DNA of 64,000 nt from Hyaloscypha bicolor E (GCF_002865645.1 NW_020194686.1:248001-312000), one strand, 5' to 3'; shown: positions 23,332 to 34,094, counted from the stretch's first letter. The notes: a model not told the origin generated them from the sequence alone. Program-made: numbers and translations.

Positions 23332-25890
23332 ATAGTCGGACTTAACGTCGCGCTAAAGGGGCCCTTCCCTTTAGTCGGGGAAAGCAAGTTGTCCCGGGAA
23401 AGCAAGATGTCCCGCACCACACCAAAATTTCTATGCGATTGCAGACACTTAAATTGCACCACATAACCAAATAACCCTTAAATTAATGCGTAATTGAGGA
23501 TATAATCTCTTATTACTCTAATACTACAAAATCTGCATTTTGAGCTATTGAATTAGTCAATATTACTAATCTAGGTAGTAAAGAATACAGAACCATCCCC
23601 TCCCTACTAACCCCACTATTTATACCCTCCTCTATCCCCTTATCTGATCCCCTAGACTCCTCTAATATTACCCGTATACGTAATTGACTGAGAGGGTTCC
23701 CCTTTACCCGATGAGCTTGTTCAGATGCGAGTACTACAGGATTAATGGGAATATCTATAAAGATTGCGGGATTTTCGGCTTATATATAATCGAATTTAGC
23801 TTGCTCCTTAGCTACCTTATTATAAAGTGATTGGTGCTTAATTCGAACAGCTTCAAGCTCGTTTTCCGTAGGTTCGTTCTGGGGATCGCGAATTGGTATT
23901 CAAAGCTCGGGAGGGATAATTATAACCTGCTTCTTTGCTTGTGCCTCCAAATCTCTTACTATCTTCTTCCTCTCTCTCTCTGCTATTCGTATAGCGATTC
24001 CTACTCTCTTAAGAGCTTCCCTTTTAGCTGATTTGGCCTTTGCAAGCTGTCTTTTAGCCTTCTTTAGCTCCTTCTTTACTGTGTTCCTCACTTTGATCTT
24101 CTTCTTTTCCAGAGTATTAGATACATTTATCTACCCCCCTCTTTGGAAACTAAGCCATGCGTTTAGCTTAGCCTTGTAATATTTAACCTGTGCCTTGCGA
24201 GTATTCTGGGTATCTAGCTCTTGTAAACTTCCAAGTATTAGGTGGTTCTTGGTAGTCTTGATCGTAATTATATACTCTTTGCGAGGGGAGGAGCTTAAAG
24301 TATCCAGAATCTTGTTATCGAGATTATCGAGCCGTAGAACGCATTCGTTATATGAAGAAGGAGGTTTTGGAAGGGTAGGTAATTGGTATTCGTAAACAGG
24401 AGCAGGAGTAGGCGTGGTAAATTGTATATTTTCTGTGTCTGATTCGGTTTCCGATTCAGATCCAAACTTCAGGAATTAAAGGCCAGTATCTTTCCTTCTC
24501 TTTTTGCCATATTCCTTGAGCTTTCTTTATACTGCTTTAAAACTAATAGGCCAAATTCCAGTATTCTAAAAGGCGTATTTAATTATACGAACCATAAATA
24601 TCTTCTCCCGTATTTCAGGAAGATTACGAAAGAAGTACTAAACGTTATATTCCGGCTTATATAAGCGAATCATATTCATAATATTGACCTGTTAGTAGTG
24701 TTTCCATTCCCTAAAAATACTAATATCGTATGGTTAAAGCAGGTAGGTTTGGTAAGAGGGGAATTAAATAATTCATATCTTATTATATATAGCTTTTAAG
24801 ATAAAATCGTCCGCTTAGTAGCAGGTTACTCCGTTAATCAAGAGAATATGCCATTCCTTATTAGGACCGTAATTATTATACTTAATAAAATGGTCTAGCC
24901 AAACTATATAAATACCCTCGTTCGTATATCCTGTAGGAGAGACTATAATAACCTTATAGCCGGTTATATTTTCGTAGAACCAAGAAACCATAATCATAAC
25001 TCCAGGGACAATTACTACCAGAGGAATTACCTTGCTATCTATAGATATATATTCAATTATTATAAGAGATATGCGATTTTCTGGTATTCCTATATATATC
25101 TCCTTGATTCTAATTGGAATAACTACTTCCTCTCCTGCAGGTATATAAATTCGTACTCCTTTCTCGTCCATATTATATATCCGATCCCTATAGCATATTC
25201 CAGTTTCCTCTAATACCGGACGATATTCAGTCTCAAACCAGTCGCATAGGCTCTGTTCGGTATAGAGATCAATACGGTGGCTCGCAATAGGCTTTGTCTT
25301 AATTATATGGAGTTCTGGAGTATTCTTTAGCCATTAAGAGAACCACTTCCAAGATAGAGCCGTCTTATTATCCTCCGTTCGCATCCATATCGTACAGTTA
25401 TATATTATTTGCTTCGTAGCTCCCTTCCCTCTATTAATCGCATATGATACTATATACTGAATCAATACCTCGTATTAATCAGAACATAGGATCTTATTAT
25501 ACTCTCCCCATTGTCCGTTTACTGCTCCCATTTTCTTCCTCTCTCTCTGCCATGCTTTCCTTACTATATCTTTATTTCGTATGCAATATACGCGTGCTGC
25601 AGTCGCAGGAGTCTCTTCTGGGTTGGCCTTGAGGAACTGAATAGCCTTACGAAGCTTATCCTTCTCTGGCATATTACGGAGGAGTGTATATTTGGGGAGG
25701 TTGCTTAGGCGAGCCATTACTATTGAATTTGACAGATTTTCAGGGAAATTTGGGCTGGTGGTAATCAAATTAATTGATTTTTACTATGGGTATTCCATAC
25801 AAATTAGAAATTTTCGCGATCGGTGCGGGACATCTTGCTTTCCCCGACTAAAGGGAAGGGCCCCTTTAGCGCGACGTTAAGTCCGACTAT
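23332..25890 (-). mobile_element. Fot1/pogo-type Tc1-mariner element, decayed, 2.56 kb
   Basis: The ends are long inverted repeats: 25822-25890 (69 bp) and 23332-23418 (87 bp), starting ATAGTCGGACTTAACG on each strand. The left copy has an extra 18-bp tandem duplication (TTGTCCCGGGAAAGCAAG) at about 23389-23406. TA dinucleotides flank both sides (23330-23331 and 25891-25892), the target duplication of this superfamily. The interior encodes remains of a pogo-like transposase on the minus strand. Exact ends could shift by three bases because the flank itself is TAATAG. The termini are GC-rich while the interior is AT-rich. Confidence 0.88.
23700..25768 (-). pseudogene. pogo/Fot1 transposase, broken
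   Basis: Three open fragments on the minus strand follow the order of a Fot1-like transposase. At 25768-25475 is an N-terminal psq-type helix-turn-helix region (KLRKAIQFLKANPEETPATA). At 25171-24815 is part of the DDE domain: MDEKGVRIYIPAGEE carries the first acidic residue, and VSPTGYTNEGI and VWLDHF follow. LLINGVTCY stands where families have LL(I/V)DG, so the second catalytic Asp reads Asn. At 24091-23900 is a Lys/Arg-rich C-terminal coiled segment. Stops and Val/Ile replacing Ala/Thr between and within fragments are as expected from C-to-T decay. It cannot encode an active enzyme. Confidence 0.85.
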
Positions 25891-25892
25891 TA

Positions 25893-27373
25893 GTAGCCTT
25901 TTAACTAATCTCAACACCTACGCCCAGTTGAACATCTCGCATCACAGCACCAAAAACTTCCCCAAGTTTGCTCAGCACAAAGACTCGCCATCTCGCTTCG
26001 AATATATTGATACTGTATCACTTGATATTTTGTGGATACTTGATTCGAGGTCGCATCGACCCATTGGAGTTGGAGCCTGTTGGGGTGACACCCGTGATTG
26101 TGCAGCCCAGGCAGTTTACGATACATTCACAAGACGACCTCCTTTGTCCCCAGACGCGGGCATCCATTTTTATTTGGGAGGCTGAGATATAGCCCAGGCA
26201 TTAGACTCTGTAATATGCTTATTTGTCGAACAACATCTCGTCTCTTTTGACCTGAACCCCTTGAGTCTACCTAAAAGTCTTGGAGCCGGGATTAGAAGCA
26301 GCTTCCCTGTTGTCAGAACCAAGGGTGACAGGTTTGATGCAGCTGCTCACCGAACCAGTCTTGAAGCCGTCCAACACTCCAGCTTTATGGGCAGAAACAG
26401 ACGCAGCAATAAGGGGTAGGACAAGTGCATCGTGGGCGAATGGCTTCACCAACCACTAAATTTAGGTTTCCGACGACGGAGAAAGCCTCCACTTCACCAA
26501 TCATGTTTGAAGACGACCGAGAGCGGCTCGGGTGAGAAGCCGTCGACACACCCTTCTCTGCATGCCGCGGTCTACCGTATGCAGTCAGGTTTCAGACTGG
26601 GATATCTCTCCAACTGAATGCGGGGAGAACTGGGAACGAGGAGAACTTTGCCTGGTTTTCTTGAGGCACAGCCGGTCTAACGCCAGCTTATTAACACCAG
26701 CTCGGGTTGGTGGGCCTTTGATTTGGCGGGGCCGAGGAGCTGGGAATGTGAAGAGTTCGGGGCGACGGCCAAACTGGACTGCGTAACTGCGTTATCCCGA
26801 GCACGGCACGGTTGATCCCATGAATCAACCGCAGCTCGCCCTGAGGCCCGGCTGGAGACCCTGCTTTCTGAGTTGGGACCGACCCCACCGCATAATAAGG
26901 CTGAGATTGCCCTCCCCTCAACTCCTGAACCTCCAACTCCGTGCACTGAACTGAATTCGAAAGCAAAAGAAAGGTCTGGCGTGCCTTGCTCATTCTCTTC
27001 TTTTGACGGCCCGCAAGTCGAGGCCCCGCGGCGCAGCCCTACGTCCGAGGATCACAGTGTCACACATGCCTAAGTTCCAGATGCGGAGGATGACTGCTGC
27101 CCCCTGAAATCCATGAATTCAGCTCCAGCTCCAGCTTCACATCCATGGCCATAGCGACACAGCTTGGTAACGAGTACCGTGTTAGACCAATTAGGAAAAG
27201 AGGAACACCAGCAGCGTCGCATTGCCAGTGATCCAAGGCTGTATTGCGGTGTTGCTCTGCTTCCCCTCGCGTGGTTCAGCGGAAGCGCTTTCTCCAGGTT
27301 GAATCAGGCAAAACTCGCTACCGGATCACTCCTCGACCTCGACCTCGACCTCGACCCCTTGAAAATCGCCATA
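25893..27373. other. transposon right flank and methyltransferase leader
   Basis: The bases to about 27000 hold several modest open frames without motifs. The stretch 27000-27373 is the likely 5' leader of the methyltransferase gene. It contains a 28-codon upstream frame (ATG at 27145, TGA ending 27231) and four tandem CTCGAC hexamers at 27332-27355. Confidence 0.4.
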
Positions 27374-29062
27374 ATGTCGGAGGCTGCATTCTTCTACAAC
27401 CTCACAACCCAACGACCACCACGACCCAAGCCCCCCGCTGTGCAAACGAAATTATCTGCGCATCCGCAGACGCAGGGTTCGGGGACCGCCTTCAAGAAAA
27501 CACACGCGACTCAAAAGCATTCGTTGAATTCGAAACAGAAGACGCGTCAACACTCCAGCTCAGTCTCGACCTCGACGGACAGCCGTTCGACAGCTTCAAC
27601 ATCCACAGAGACCGCGCCACAGGGACTCGAAGAATCAAGACACGGTCCTATGCCCTCAACACCATTACCTGACTACAAACACGCTGCAAACCAAACCGCT
27701 AAGGCAAGGGCCGCTGCTCAAGCTGCAAGCAGGAAGTCCTCCCCGAGCGCAGCGATCAGCGCCGCCGACCGCAAAAATGCTCTCCAGATTGCGGCAGAGC
27801 AGAGAGCGGCGGCGGCGAGTGCAGCCAGAGCGGATGCCCTTGGCCGGTCCGGCAGCATCTCGAGCAATACAGCATCAAGCGGTGTCACGGCTCTAACCTC
27901 GAGCGAACCTGCCTCCAACGACGAATTGGGCGCACGGCCCTTCACGCGACGCAACGGACGGCGATATCTACGAGACATGAGCCTCTCCTACCCATTACCA
28001 TGCGATCTCGCCGAGATTCACAGACAAACCTTGCGCACCATGCTCCTATGTCAGGTCTTCAATGGCCCCGTCTGCTCGCCCTCCTTCGTCAAGAAACCTC
28101 CAAATCGTGTCCTCGAGGTGGGCTGTGGCACGGGGTTCTGGAGCGTGATGTGCCACCGGCATTTTGCGCAACGGGGCTTCCCCTCGATCCAGTTCACGGG
28201 AATGGACATTGCGCCGCTTGCGCCGCGGATGGACTCAGACGACGACATGAAGTGGACCTTTGTGCAACACGATCTACGGCGGGTACCGTTGCCATTCCGG
28301 GCAGACGAATTCAACTTGGTCATGATTAAGGATATGAGCATGGTTACACCGACGACGGGCTTGCAGCAACAATTAATGGACGAGTATATACGGATTTTGA
28401 AGCCGGGAGGGACACTGGAGATCTGGGATGGGGATCACTCCTTGCGGATGCTGTTACCGCATGCCCCGCCGACACCGAGGGGCGACGACGAGAGTGAGGG
28501 TGGGGAACAGGCGCTCACGAATGCGATGGGCACATATACTTTGACATCTTCAACGCCATTGGCAGCTCCACAGAATCAATATCTAAACGACTACAATGCC
28601 TGGGTATCAAAAGCGCTGGAGGCGAGGCAGTTGACACCTATGCCGTGCACAACCATCCGGCCCATGCTCCTCCAAGAAGCAGAGGTCCTAGTTGAAATCG
28701 ACTGCAGACGCCTGGCAATTCCACTGGGCGAAGTACGCTGGGAGCGCGAAGGCGTAGGCGGAGCTGTAACCCAAGGGAGCAACGGTCATGTCATCTCCTC
28801 GAAAGGCAAAGCCAAGGAGCTCGATAGGAGGGCCTTGACCGCAGGCCAAGCCGCACTGAGGAGGACCGCCCTCATGACCGTCATTGGCATGATCGAGAGC
28901 CTGGAGCCGCTGCTCAGAGAAGCGAGCGGCAAGGGCCAGGACGAATGGGATCGCTGGCAGGGCAACATGATGACGGATCTGCTGAAGAGCGGAGGTACCT
29001 CCTGGGGAGAGTGTCTCGAGGTCGGAGCCTGGTGGGCGCGGAAGAAGAAACCGCCGCCTTGA
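27374..29062 (+). CDS. SAM-dependent class I methyltransferase
   Basis: Single exon of 562 residues. I chose ATG 27374 because the open frame upstream of it has no ATG, begins with TTG and reads through a leader repeat. Residues 1-200 are disordered and Ser/Thr/Ala/Gln-rich. Residues 205-360 hold a Rossmann methyltransferase fold: motif I VLEVGCGTGFWS (246-257), an acidic residue after strand 2 (GMDIAPL, Asp278), the post-II motif FVQHDLRRVPLPF (296-308), and a motif near ILKPGGTLEIWDGD (341-354). The C-terminal 200 residues are helical with a closing WGECLEVGAWWARKK. Related fungal proteins are uncharacterised, and the substrate cannot be told from sequence. No signal or membrane segment is visible. 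It ends 242 bp from the end of the convergent LYR gene. Confidence 0.87.
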   Translation: MSEAAFFYNLTTQRPPRPKPPAVQTKLSAHPQTQGSGTAFKKTHATQKHSLNSKQKTRQHSSSVSTSTDSRSTASTSTETAPQGLEESRHGPMPSTPLPDYKHAANQTAKARAAAQAASRKSSPSAAISAADRKNALQIAAEQRAAAASAARADALGRSGSISSNTASSGVTALTSSEPASNDELGARPFTRRNGRRYLRDMSLSYPLPCDLAEIHRQTLRTMLLCQVFNGPVCSPSFVKKPPNRVLEVGCGTGFWSVMCHRHFAQRGFPSIQFTGMDIAPLAPRMDSDDDMKWTFVQHDLRRVPLPFRADEFNLVMIKDMSMVTPTTGLQQQLMDEYIRILKPGGTLEIWDGDHSLRMLLPHAPPTPRGDDESEGGEQALTNAMGTYTLTSSTPLAAPQNQYLNDYNAWVSKALEARQLTPMPCTTIRPMLLQEAEVLVEIDCRRLAIPLGEVRWEREGVGGAVTQGSNGHVISSKGKAKELDRRALTAGQAALRRTALMTVIGMIESLEPLLREASGKGQDEWDRWQGNMMTDLLKSGGTSWGECLEVGAWWARKKKPPP

Positions 29063-29303
29063 AGCTACGACACTGCACTTTATTCTGCAGTATCCCGGGG
29101 AACTGGCCAGACCTCGGCCAAGACTAGGATAGGCATTCGCATTTACCCGGCATCACACACGGCGTGAACATCACACTATTGCGGCGCTCTGAATGCCGAA
29201 CGGCTCATGTCCGTGATATATATTGAGGCGGGGCGATCTTTGTGGGGTGTACGCAGAGGGAAACTGCGGAGGAGAGGGGTATCCCTCAACCAAGGCCATG
29301 AGG

Positions 29304-29815
29304 CTAGAGCTTGTCATATCGTTGGCGCATCGAGCGGTACTTTTTCAAGTAGTACCTAGGTAGATAGATACCCATTAACATCAAAATTCCTTACGAAACT
29401 TGTCTTATAAACCTCTTCCCATGCAAGACGCGTTCATCCAGTCAAAATCACATGTGAAAAATCAGACACTGCTTACAGGGCTTCGATTTCTGTAAACGTG
29501 AGCAGGTGAATTAGGGAGTGGATGAGGGGAAAGTACCTTTCTTCACGAACTCAGCGCGCTCAACACCCTTTCGAATGTCTTTCTCCTCTGTGAGAGATGC
29601 GTTGCTGGCGAATGCTTTGTGGAGGCGAGGGCGGAAATAGTCGTAGCCAAGGGGATATGCTTTGCCCAGATTCAGAAGCTCTATCACAGTTCAGAGTCCG
29701 AGATCTTGATAAAAGAGTGATAGGAAAGAGTCATGAAAGACAACGGCAAGCGAAAGGTCTTACCTTTGTAAATGGCAATGACCTCCCTTCTCAGCGCTGG
29801 ATTCGGGGTCGTCAT
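29304..29815 (-). CDS. etfrf1: ETFRF1/LYRM5-type LYR protein, four exons incl. a 13-nt microexon
   Basis: No long frame marks this gene; I assembled it from splice sites. Exons on the minus strand are 29815-29764, 29680-29537, 29489-29477 (13 nt) and 29355-29304. Introns are 83, 47 and 121 bp with donors GTAAGA, GTACTT and GTAAGC and acceptors GATAG, TTTACAG and CCTAG. All phases agree and the product is 86 residues, close to the human protein's 88. It begins [17 protein letters not shown], continues with [20 protein letters not shown] and AEFVKKEIEAL, and ends [16 protein letters not shown]. This is the ETFRF1 family pattern of the LYR (complex I LYR-like) superfamily. ETFRF1 acts in mitochondria on electron-transfer flavoprotein, dislodging FAD and damping acyl-CoA oxidation; this role is from animals. 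Keeping intron 3 would stop the protein right after EIEAL (70 residues). The start region is shared with the divergent thioesterase gene. Confidence 0.9.
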
Positions 29816-30115
29816 CCTGGTGAAGCAAGTCTTGGATGCAGTTTCACTCGCCCTTGATTACCGAGTTAATCACGACGTCTAGAGGACAATGGTTCACTGA
29901 GTGGATAAGGAGAAAGATAATGACTGAAGGCAATTAGAAGTGGGAGGATTGTTGAAGCAAGAAGAAAGGTAGATGATGCAAGTTCATTTACGGCTAGACC
30001 AGATTTCCCCATCTCCGGAAGCGGCCGCCTCGGCCCGAGAAATGACGAGCTTCGAAATCAACATCCTCCCCACTCTTCACTTAAATTCCTTCCCATTTCC
30101 TCCTCAACCAGCAAA
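29816..30115. promoter_or_regulatory. shared divergent promoter region, 300 bp
   Basis: The ATG of the LYR gene (29815, minus) and the ATG of the thioesterase-like gene (30116, plus) are 300 bp apart, so both promoters must lie here. The plus side is CT-rich just before 30116 (CTTCCCATTTCCTCCTC). A CGGCCGCCTCGGCC GC-rich stretch lies at about 30023-30037. No TATA box is clear. Confidence 0.5.
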
Positions 30116-31062
30116 ATGAAAGTCCGACTCCCTTCCTCCCTCTACTGGCCTACAGCTCCCGCCCGACCTCTGCTCCAATGCTTTAAAAATAACCGAGCAC
30201 TCTCGACTTCCTCCCCGCACCTTTCGAACTCGAACCCCTCCTCACCCCCACAGAGCAACAGCGATTCAAGATGGCTTTCCTCAACCAAAGAACGAATAGG
30301 AAAATGCATCTCCTTCGGCCTCTCCGCCCCGCAATCCACGAAAGCGGCCTCCATCCTCAAAATCCTAGCCACAGAATGGCGCGACCTAGTCGCCGGCCGC
30401 GAAGGCTTCCTCGTCTCCCCAAACCGAGCAGGACTTCTGCGTCAAGGTGTAGTGTGGGGCGAAATGGACAGCATGGGGCACGTGAACAACGTCATGTATG
30501 TGCGGTATGCGGAGTCTGCGCGGGTCAATTGGGCGTGGAATTATGCGGTGCATATTGATCCTGGGAATAGGAGGGAGTGGATTGAGCTTTGTACGCCGAA
30601 GGGGGATGGGCTGATTTTGAAGAGTATTGGGGTTGAGTATAAATTCGTGCGTGCTTTTGTGTTTCCAATGGACGAGGTGTGTGGGATGAGTGTTGAGTGG
30701 GAGCTGACGGGGAATAGCCTATGACTTACCCAGATCACATCTCTGTCTTCCACAAACTGCGGTCCCTCCCTTCCCCCGACTCGTCCTCTTTTATTCTCGA
30801 TGTCCTTATTTTATCAGAGTTACATCAACGGCCGGCAGCCAGGTGTGTAGAAGATATTGTTGTTTATGATTATAAAGCCGGGAAGAAAGTGAACATCAGG
30901 CCGTTTATGATGAGGGCTTTTGAACAAACCTGGAGGAAGCAGGAAGAGGAGAAAGCGAGAGTGGAGAAAAGGATACAAGAGGTAGAAAGTGCGGTTGGCG
31001 AATTGGAGAGGGAGACGTGGAATAGGGAGGGGGCGGTGGAGGATTTGGGGAGTGGGACCTGA
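30116..31062 (+). CDS. hotdog-fold thioesterase-like protein, probably mitochondrial
   Basis: Two exons (30116-30646 and 30718-31062) with a 71-bp intron (GTGCGT...GCTGACG...AATAG) give 291 residues. Reading through the intron would stop at 30724, and the second half would lack its start. The joined frame reads GVEYKFPMTYPDHISVFHKL, which fits the family. The N-terminus is basic, serine-rich and without acidic residues for about 45 positions, as in a mitochondrial presequence. The hotdog motif is MDSMGHVNNVMYVRYAESAR (Asp118, Gly121-His-Val-Asn-Asn125), with the conserved Asp and HVNN found in 4HBT-type acyl-CoA thioesterases. ILSELHQRPAARCVEDIVVYDY is the last beta region. The final 60 residues form a charged coiled coil (KQEEEKARVEKRIQEVE). 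The likely substrate is an acyl-CoA or acyl-ACP thioester, but specificity is unknown. Confidence 0.88.
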
Positions 31063-31631
31063 AGTTAAAGATATTTAGCGGAATTAGACGGAAAAGGACG
31101 AGGAAATCTTCGGGATTGCAAAGAGGATACCGGCGGTCAAGAGGGTGATTGGAGAGATGGATTAGGAGGTGGGTGCTTTTGGGAAGGGGGGCTTGGGTGG
31201 CTACGTGCTTTGAGAGTGGCTCGCGAGGCTTAGAGGAGGCGTATATAGTGGAGTTCAGGAGGTACGTACATGGCAGAATATACTTCACGATTTTTGAACA
31301 TAGAGAGCATGACCATATTGGAGAAAGACAGTTCAAGCGACTATTGGTGACTCGAACCCGTGTCAAAAGGCGGTGTAGTTCACCGCCTTCGCCATGCCGT
31401 GTACCCTCATTTCTCTTCCACGAGTACTCGATTCACTCCCAGCCTCAATGGTGAAGCATCTACAGTGTGTTGCTGCCTAAACCTTTCTTGGGGGCTTTCT
31501 TGTTGGCAGATCGATCTCCCCTCTGTACCGCTCAAATTGACTACCACATGATCTGCATGTTCCAAACTTCTCATCCTCCTCTCGTCTGTTTCTACAGTAT
31601 TTCGAATTTTCCAGGGGACCCTCAAACCAAA
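31063..31631. other. intergenic; upstream region of the DUF6594-type gene
   Basis: A 9-bp perfect hairpin with a 5-nt loop lies at 31367-31389. On the minus strand an A-box-like TGGCGAAGGCGG (31394-31383) and a B-box-like GGGTTCGAGTC (31359-31349) flank it, but no cloverleaf can be folded. The open frame continuing upstream of 31632 (to 31467) lacks an ATG in good context and is treated as leader. Confidence 0.4.
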
Positions 31632-33104
31632 ATGGCTTCCCTTGAGTCTGCTCATCTCACTTCCCGTGCTTCGTCTCAAGCATATTCAACTCGATATGAC
31701 AACACTCAGCATTTTCTCTCAGACTCGCATTCATCTGTTGGCATCAAGCCTTCGAGATCGAATCTTGCTGGTAGTGCTGATATGGCTGCACATCCTTTAT
31801 CAAATGAAGGACCATATTTTACGCGGCCACCGACCGCTACTTGCTCCCCTCCCCAGTCTCTGCCGGATGTCTATGCTTCTACTCCAGAAGACGCCGAAGA
31901 AGGGCACTTAGGAAAGGATTCAGACACGGTACGGCGTGTGCTCCAACATCTATGTTCTCTTTGTAGAATGAAGAATGGCACGCACGCTGAGTCACCGAAG
32001 GGGTACAATCCATTCAAATACGCAACTCGTTCGTTCTCTTCGATATATCCTTCGAATTTTAAGGACATCGTGCTGACTTTTGCAGTCGAGGATGTCGAAC
32101 GGTACCCAGAAGGATGGTCACAAATATCAGCATTTCAAAATATAGATGATCGCCTTCTTATTTTCAGAAGTTTCAACCAACTTCACTGCCGTATTCTTCA
32201 AAATCTGCAACACGAGATCAGCCATCTTGAGAGAAACCTTCATAACCAAGACATGCTCAACAACGCTGGCAACAACTTGCGGTATGGCTTAAGAACTGGG
32301 GAAGGGCCCGATGAGTTTTCAACGATAACTAATATATACCGGGAACTAGAGAGGAAGTTTCAGATATATGGTATGTTAAGATGCAATACCTGGCAGGGCG
32401 ATCAAACTTAATGGCGGTGAATAGATGATCTTCTTTTGAAGACGAGGGAACTGACGAAACTGCGTAATATCCCAATGAAGAGTTTTCGAGAATTCTTCAC
32501 TTTCATGTGGACCTACAAACCTGTAGACAAGGAAGTTTTGGAATCGTGCTTCCATGTGGACGATCTGGTTCATCTCTCTGAGTTCGACGACGTCACATCA
32601 GCAGTAGCAGGGACTTGCAGTCTCATTGCGGCGAGTTTACCCCCTCCCATTCCTACTTTTCATTGGGCTTCGTTCCGCCAAAGCTAACTCTAGCCAGATT
32701 TTCTTCTCGCACTGCTATACCAAGCTCAGACATTCCACTGGCAACGATCGTTCAAATATCACCTTACCCACCACCAAATATCAACCACAAGGGAGGATAT
32801 TCACTGTAACAACGCATGCGGTTAGCGCAACATTAGTTCTTGGAACGTTGCTGATTCCAGTATTTCTGCTCCTCTGGATACCGATGAGTCGATTCTTGAC
32901 CTCTGTTACGGTCTCCGTATCGATGTTGATCTTTGCGTTCGTGATGGGGAGTTTCCCTAAGGTCAAGACTCAAGATGTTCTCATTGGCACGGGTAAGTCA
33001 TTCGCATAAGGAGGAGATGAAGATGGCTGACGCTCTCAGTAGATACTGTGCAGTGCTCGCTACTTGTGTGGCTAATTCTGGGGTGGCTTAGTGGATTCTT
33101 ATGA
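31632..33104 (+). CDS. DUF6594-type fungal membrane protein
   Basis: Four exons (31632-32370, 32425-32603, 32698-32992, 33040-33104) give 425 residues. Introns are 54, 94 and 47 bp with donors GTATGT, GTAGCA and GTAAGT; the second donor is the weakest call. I chose ATG 31632 (AAAATGGC). The N-terminal 150 residues are Ser/Pro-rich. Residues 158-203 carry the family core: YPEGWSQISAF, then FRSFNQLHCRILQNLQHEI and a Leu-Glu helix. LLLKTRELTKLRN follows at the first splice joint. The end has three hydrophobic helices, including a proline-containing one (LVLGTLLIPVFLLLWIP) and a final one made by exon 4 (SLLVWLILGWLSGFL). Function is unknown; the family is expanded in Pezizomycotina. The last intron ends CAGTAG, allowing two acceptors. 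An in-frame intron at 31963-32085 is also possible, as TGCTGACTTTTGCAG ends there. Confidence 0.75.
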
Positions 33105-33640
33105 AGTGTCAAGAGCTGAAAAATCTCGCTGCGGTCGTCAGTTGGCTTGCATCGAGCAACCAGACGATGGCCATTCTCTCAAGCATCGCTTTTGAAGCTG
33201 TGTAGTTCGCAAGCTCATGTAACAAGCAAGTAGACCAATCAGTTCAGCCTCTTTCGCTTTCTAGTTCACAGTATTTTGAGAATCTTTGTCCAAAATCTCA
33301 TGGTTCGTTGCCCGATTCCTGCAAAGGATATCGAGTGAGTGCGAATGTTGGATAGTATAAATGACGAAATCTCGGTATATGTCTGATATATGTGTGTCAT
33401 TGTTAATTTGAAGAGTCGACTTGTATCGTGTCTTGTTGTATTCTGGAATCAGTATCCTTTTATTCCGTTTTGGGCCGTCCTTTGCCATTACTATTGTAGA
33501 GTATATTCTATCTGTAACGGCTGGCATAACGGCACGATCTGCCGGGAATAGGAATTCGGAAACAGGTCTAAAACGGAACTAAGCCAGAAGGCATAGGCAA
33601 AATGATACTAAAGGTCGAGGCATTTCTCTCTTCTTTATTC
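33105..33640. other. last gene-type DNA before the AT-rich block
   Basis: No gene is supported here; a minus frame (33527-33261) has no motif. TGTAACGGCTGG at 33510-33521 looks like the start of an LTR, but I cannot find a matching partner. At about 33640 the composition changes abruptly to nearly pure A and T. Confidence 0.4.
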
Positions 33641-34094
33641 CCTAGCTTAATATTTTTAATATATAAGATTTATTAAACTTTAAGCCTTTAATAATTATAT
33701 TAATTTCGCTATTATATAATATTAAGCTTAATTAATTTGGCTTATAAAAGTAATATAATACTATAAATAAAAAACTTATATTTATTTTTAGAAAATAAAA
33801 ATAAAATATTACTTTTAATATTTAATAATTTTCTTAAATTAAAAAGAACTAGAAAACTTATTTAGAAATATAGTACTTTTTATAATTTAGTTAATCTCGA
33901 AGTTTGGCTTTTAATTAAAATAAATAAATTTTTTTAATAATTAGTTCTTTATTAATTTAAAAAAAGAAAGATTTTATTTTTTATAAATTTATTAATTTCG
34001 AAATTTAGCCTTTAATTAAAATAAATAATATTATTTTAATATTAATAAAAGCAAAAGAATTAATTATAATTTATTAATTTAAAATAAAAAAGAA
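33641..34094. repeat. RIP-like AT-rich remnant, unidentified
   Basis: Almost no C or G remains. Two related copies of a roughly 36-base unit (TTAATCTCGAAGTTTGGC and a more decayed form) occur at 33891-33927 and 33992-34027. The few surviving CG and GC islands are in these units. The parent element is not recognisable. Confidence 0.5.

Noticed and set aside
27164..27373. N-terminal extension of the methyltransferase (70 codons)
   Set aside because: It begins with TTG and contains no ATG; the hexamer run would encode an Asp-Leu repeat.
31345..31400. tRNA or SINE head on the minus strand (A-box-like and B-box-like motifs around a 9-bp hairpin)
   Set aside because: The T stem and acceptor stem do not pair, and the box spacing is short by about eight bases. 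No copy elsewhere in the window supports a SINE.
31929..32085. Additional 157-bp intron in the DUF6594-type gene
   Set aside because: The acceptor is good, but this length breaks the frame that is open on both sides; only the 123-bp alternative stays in frame.
33261..33527. 88-codon minus-strand frame next to the AT block
   Set aside because: No family motif and no clear start; it may be part of an old repeat but cannot be shown.
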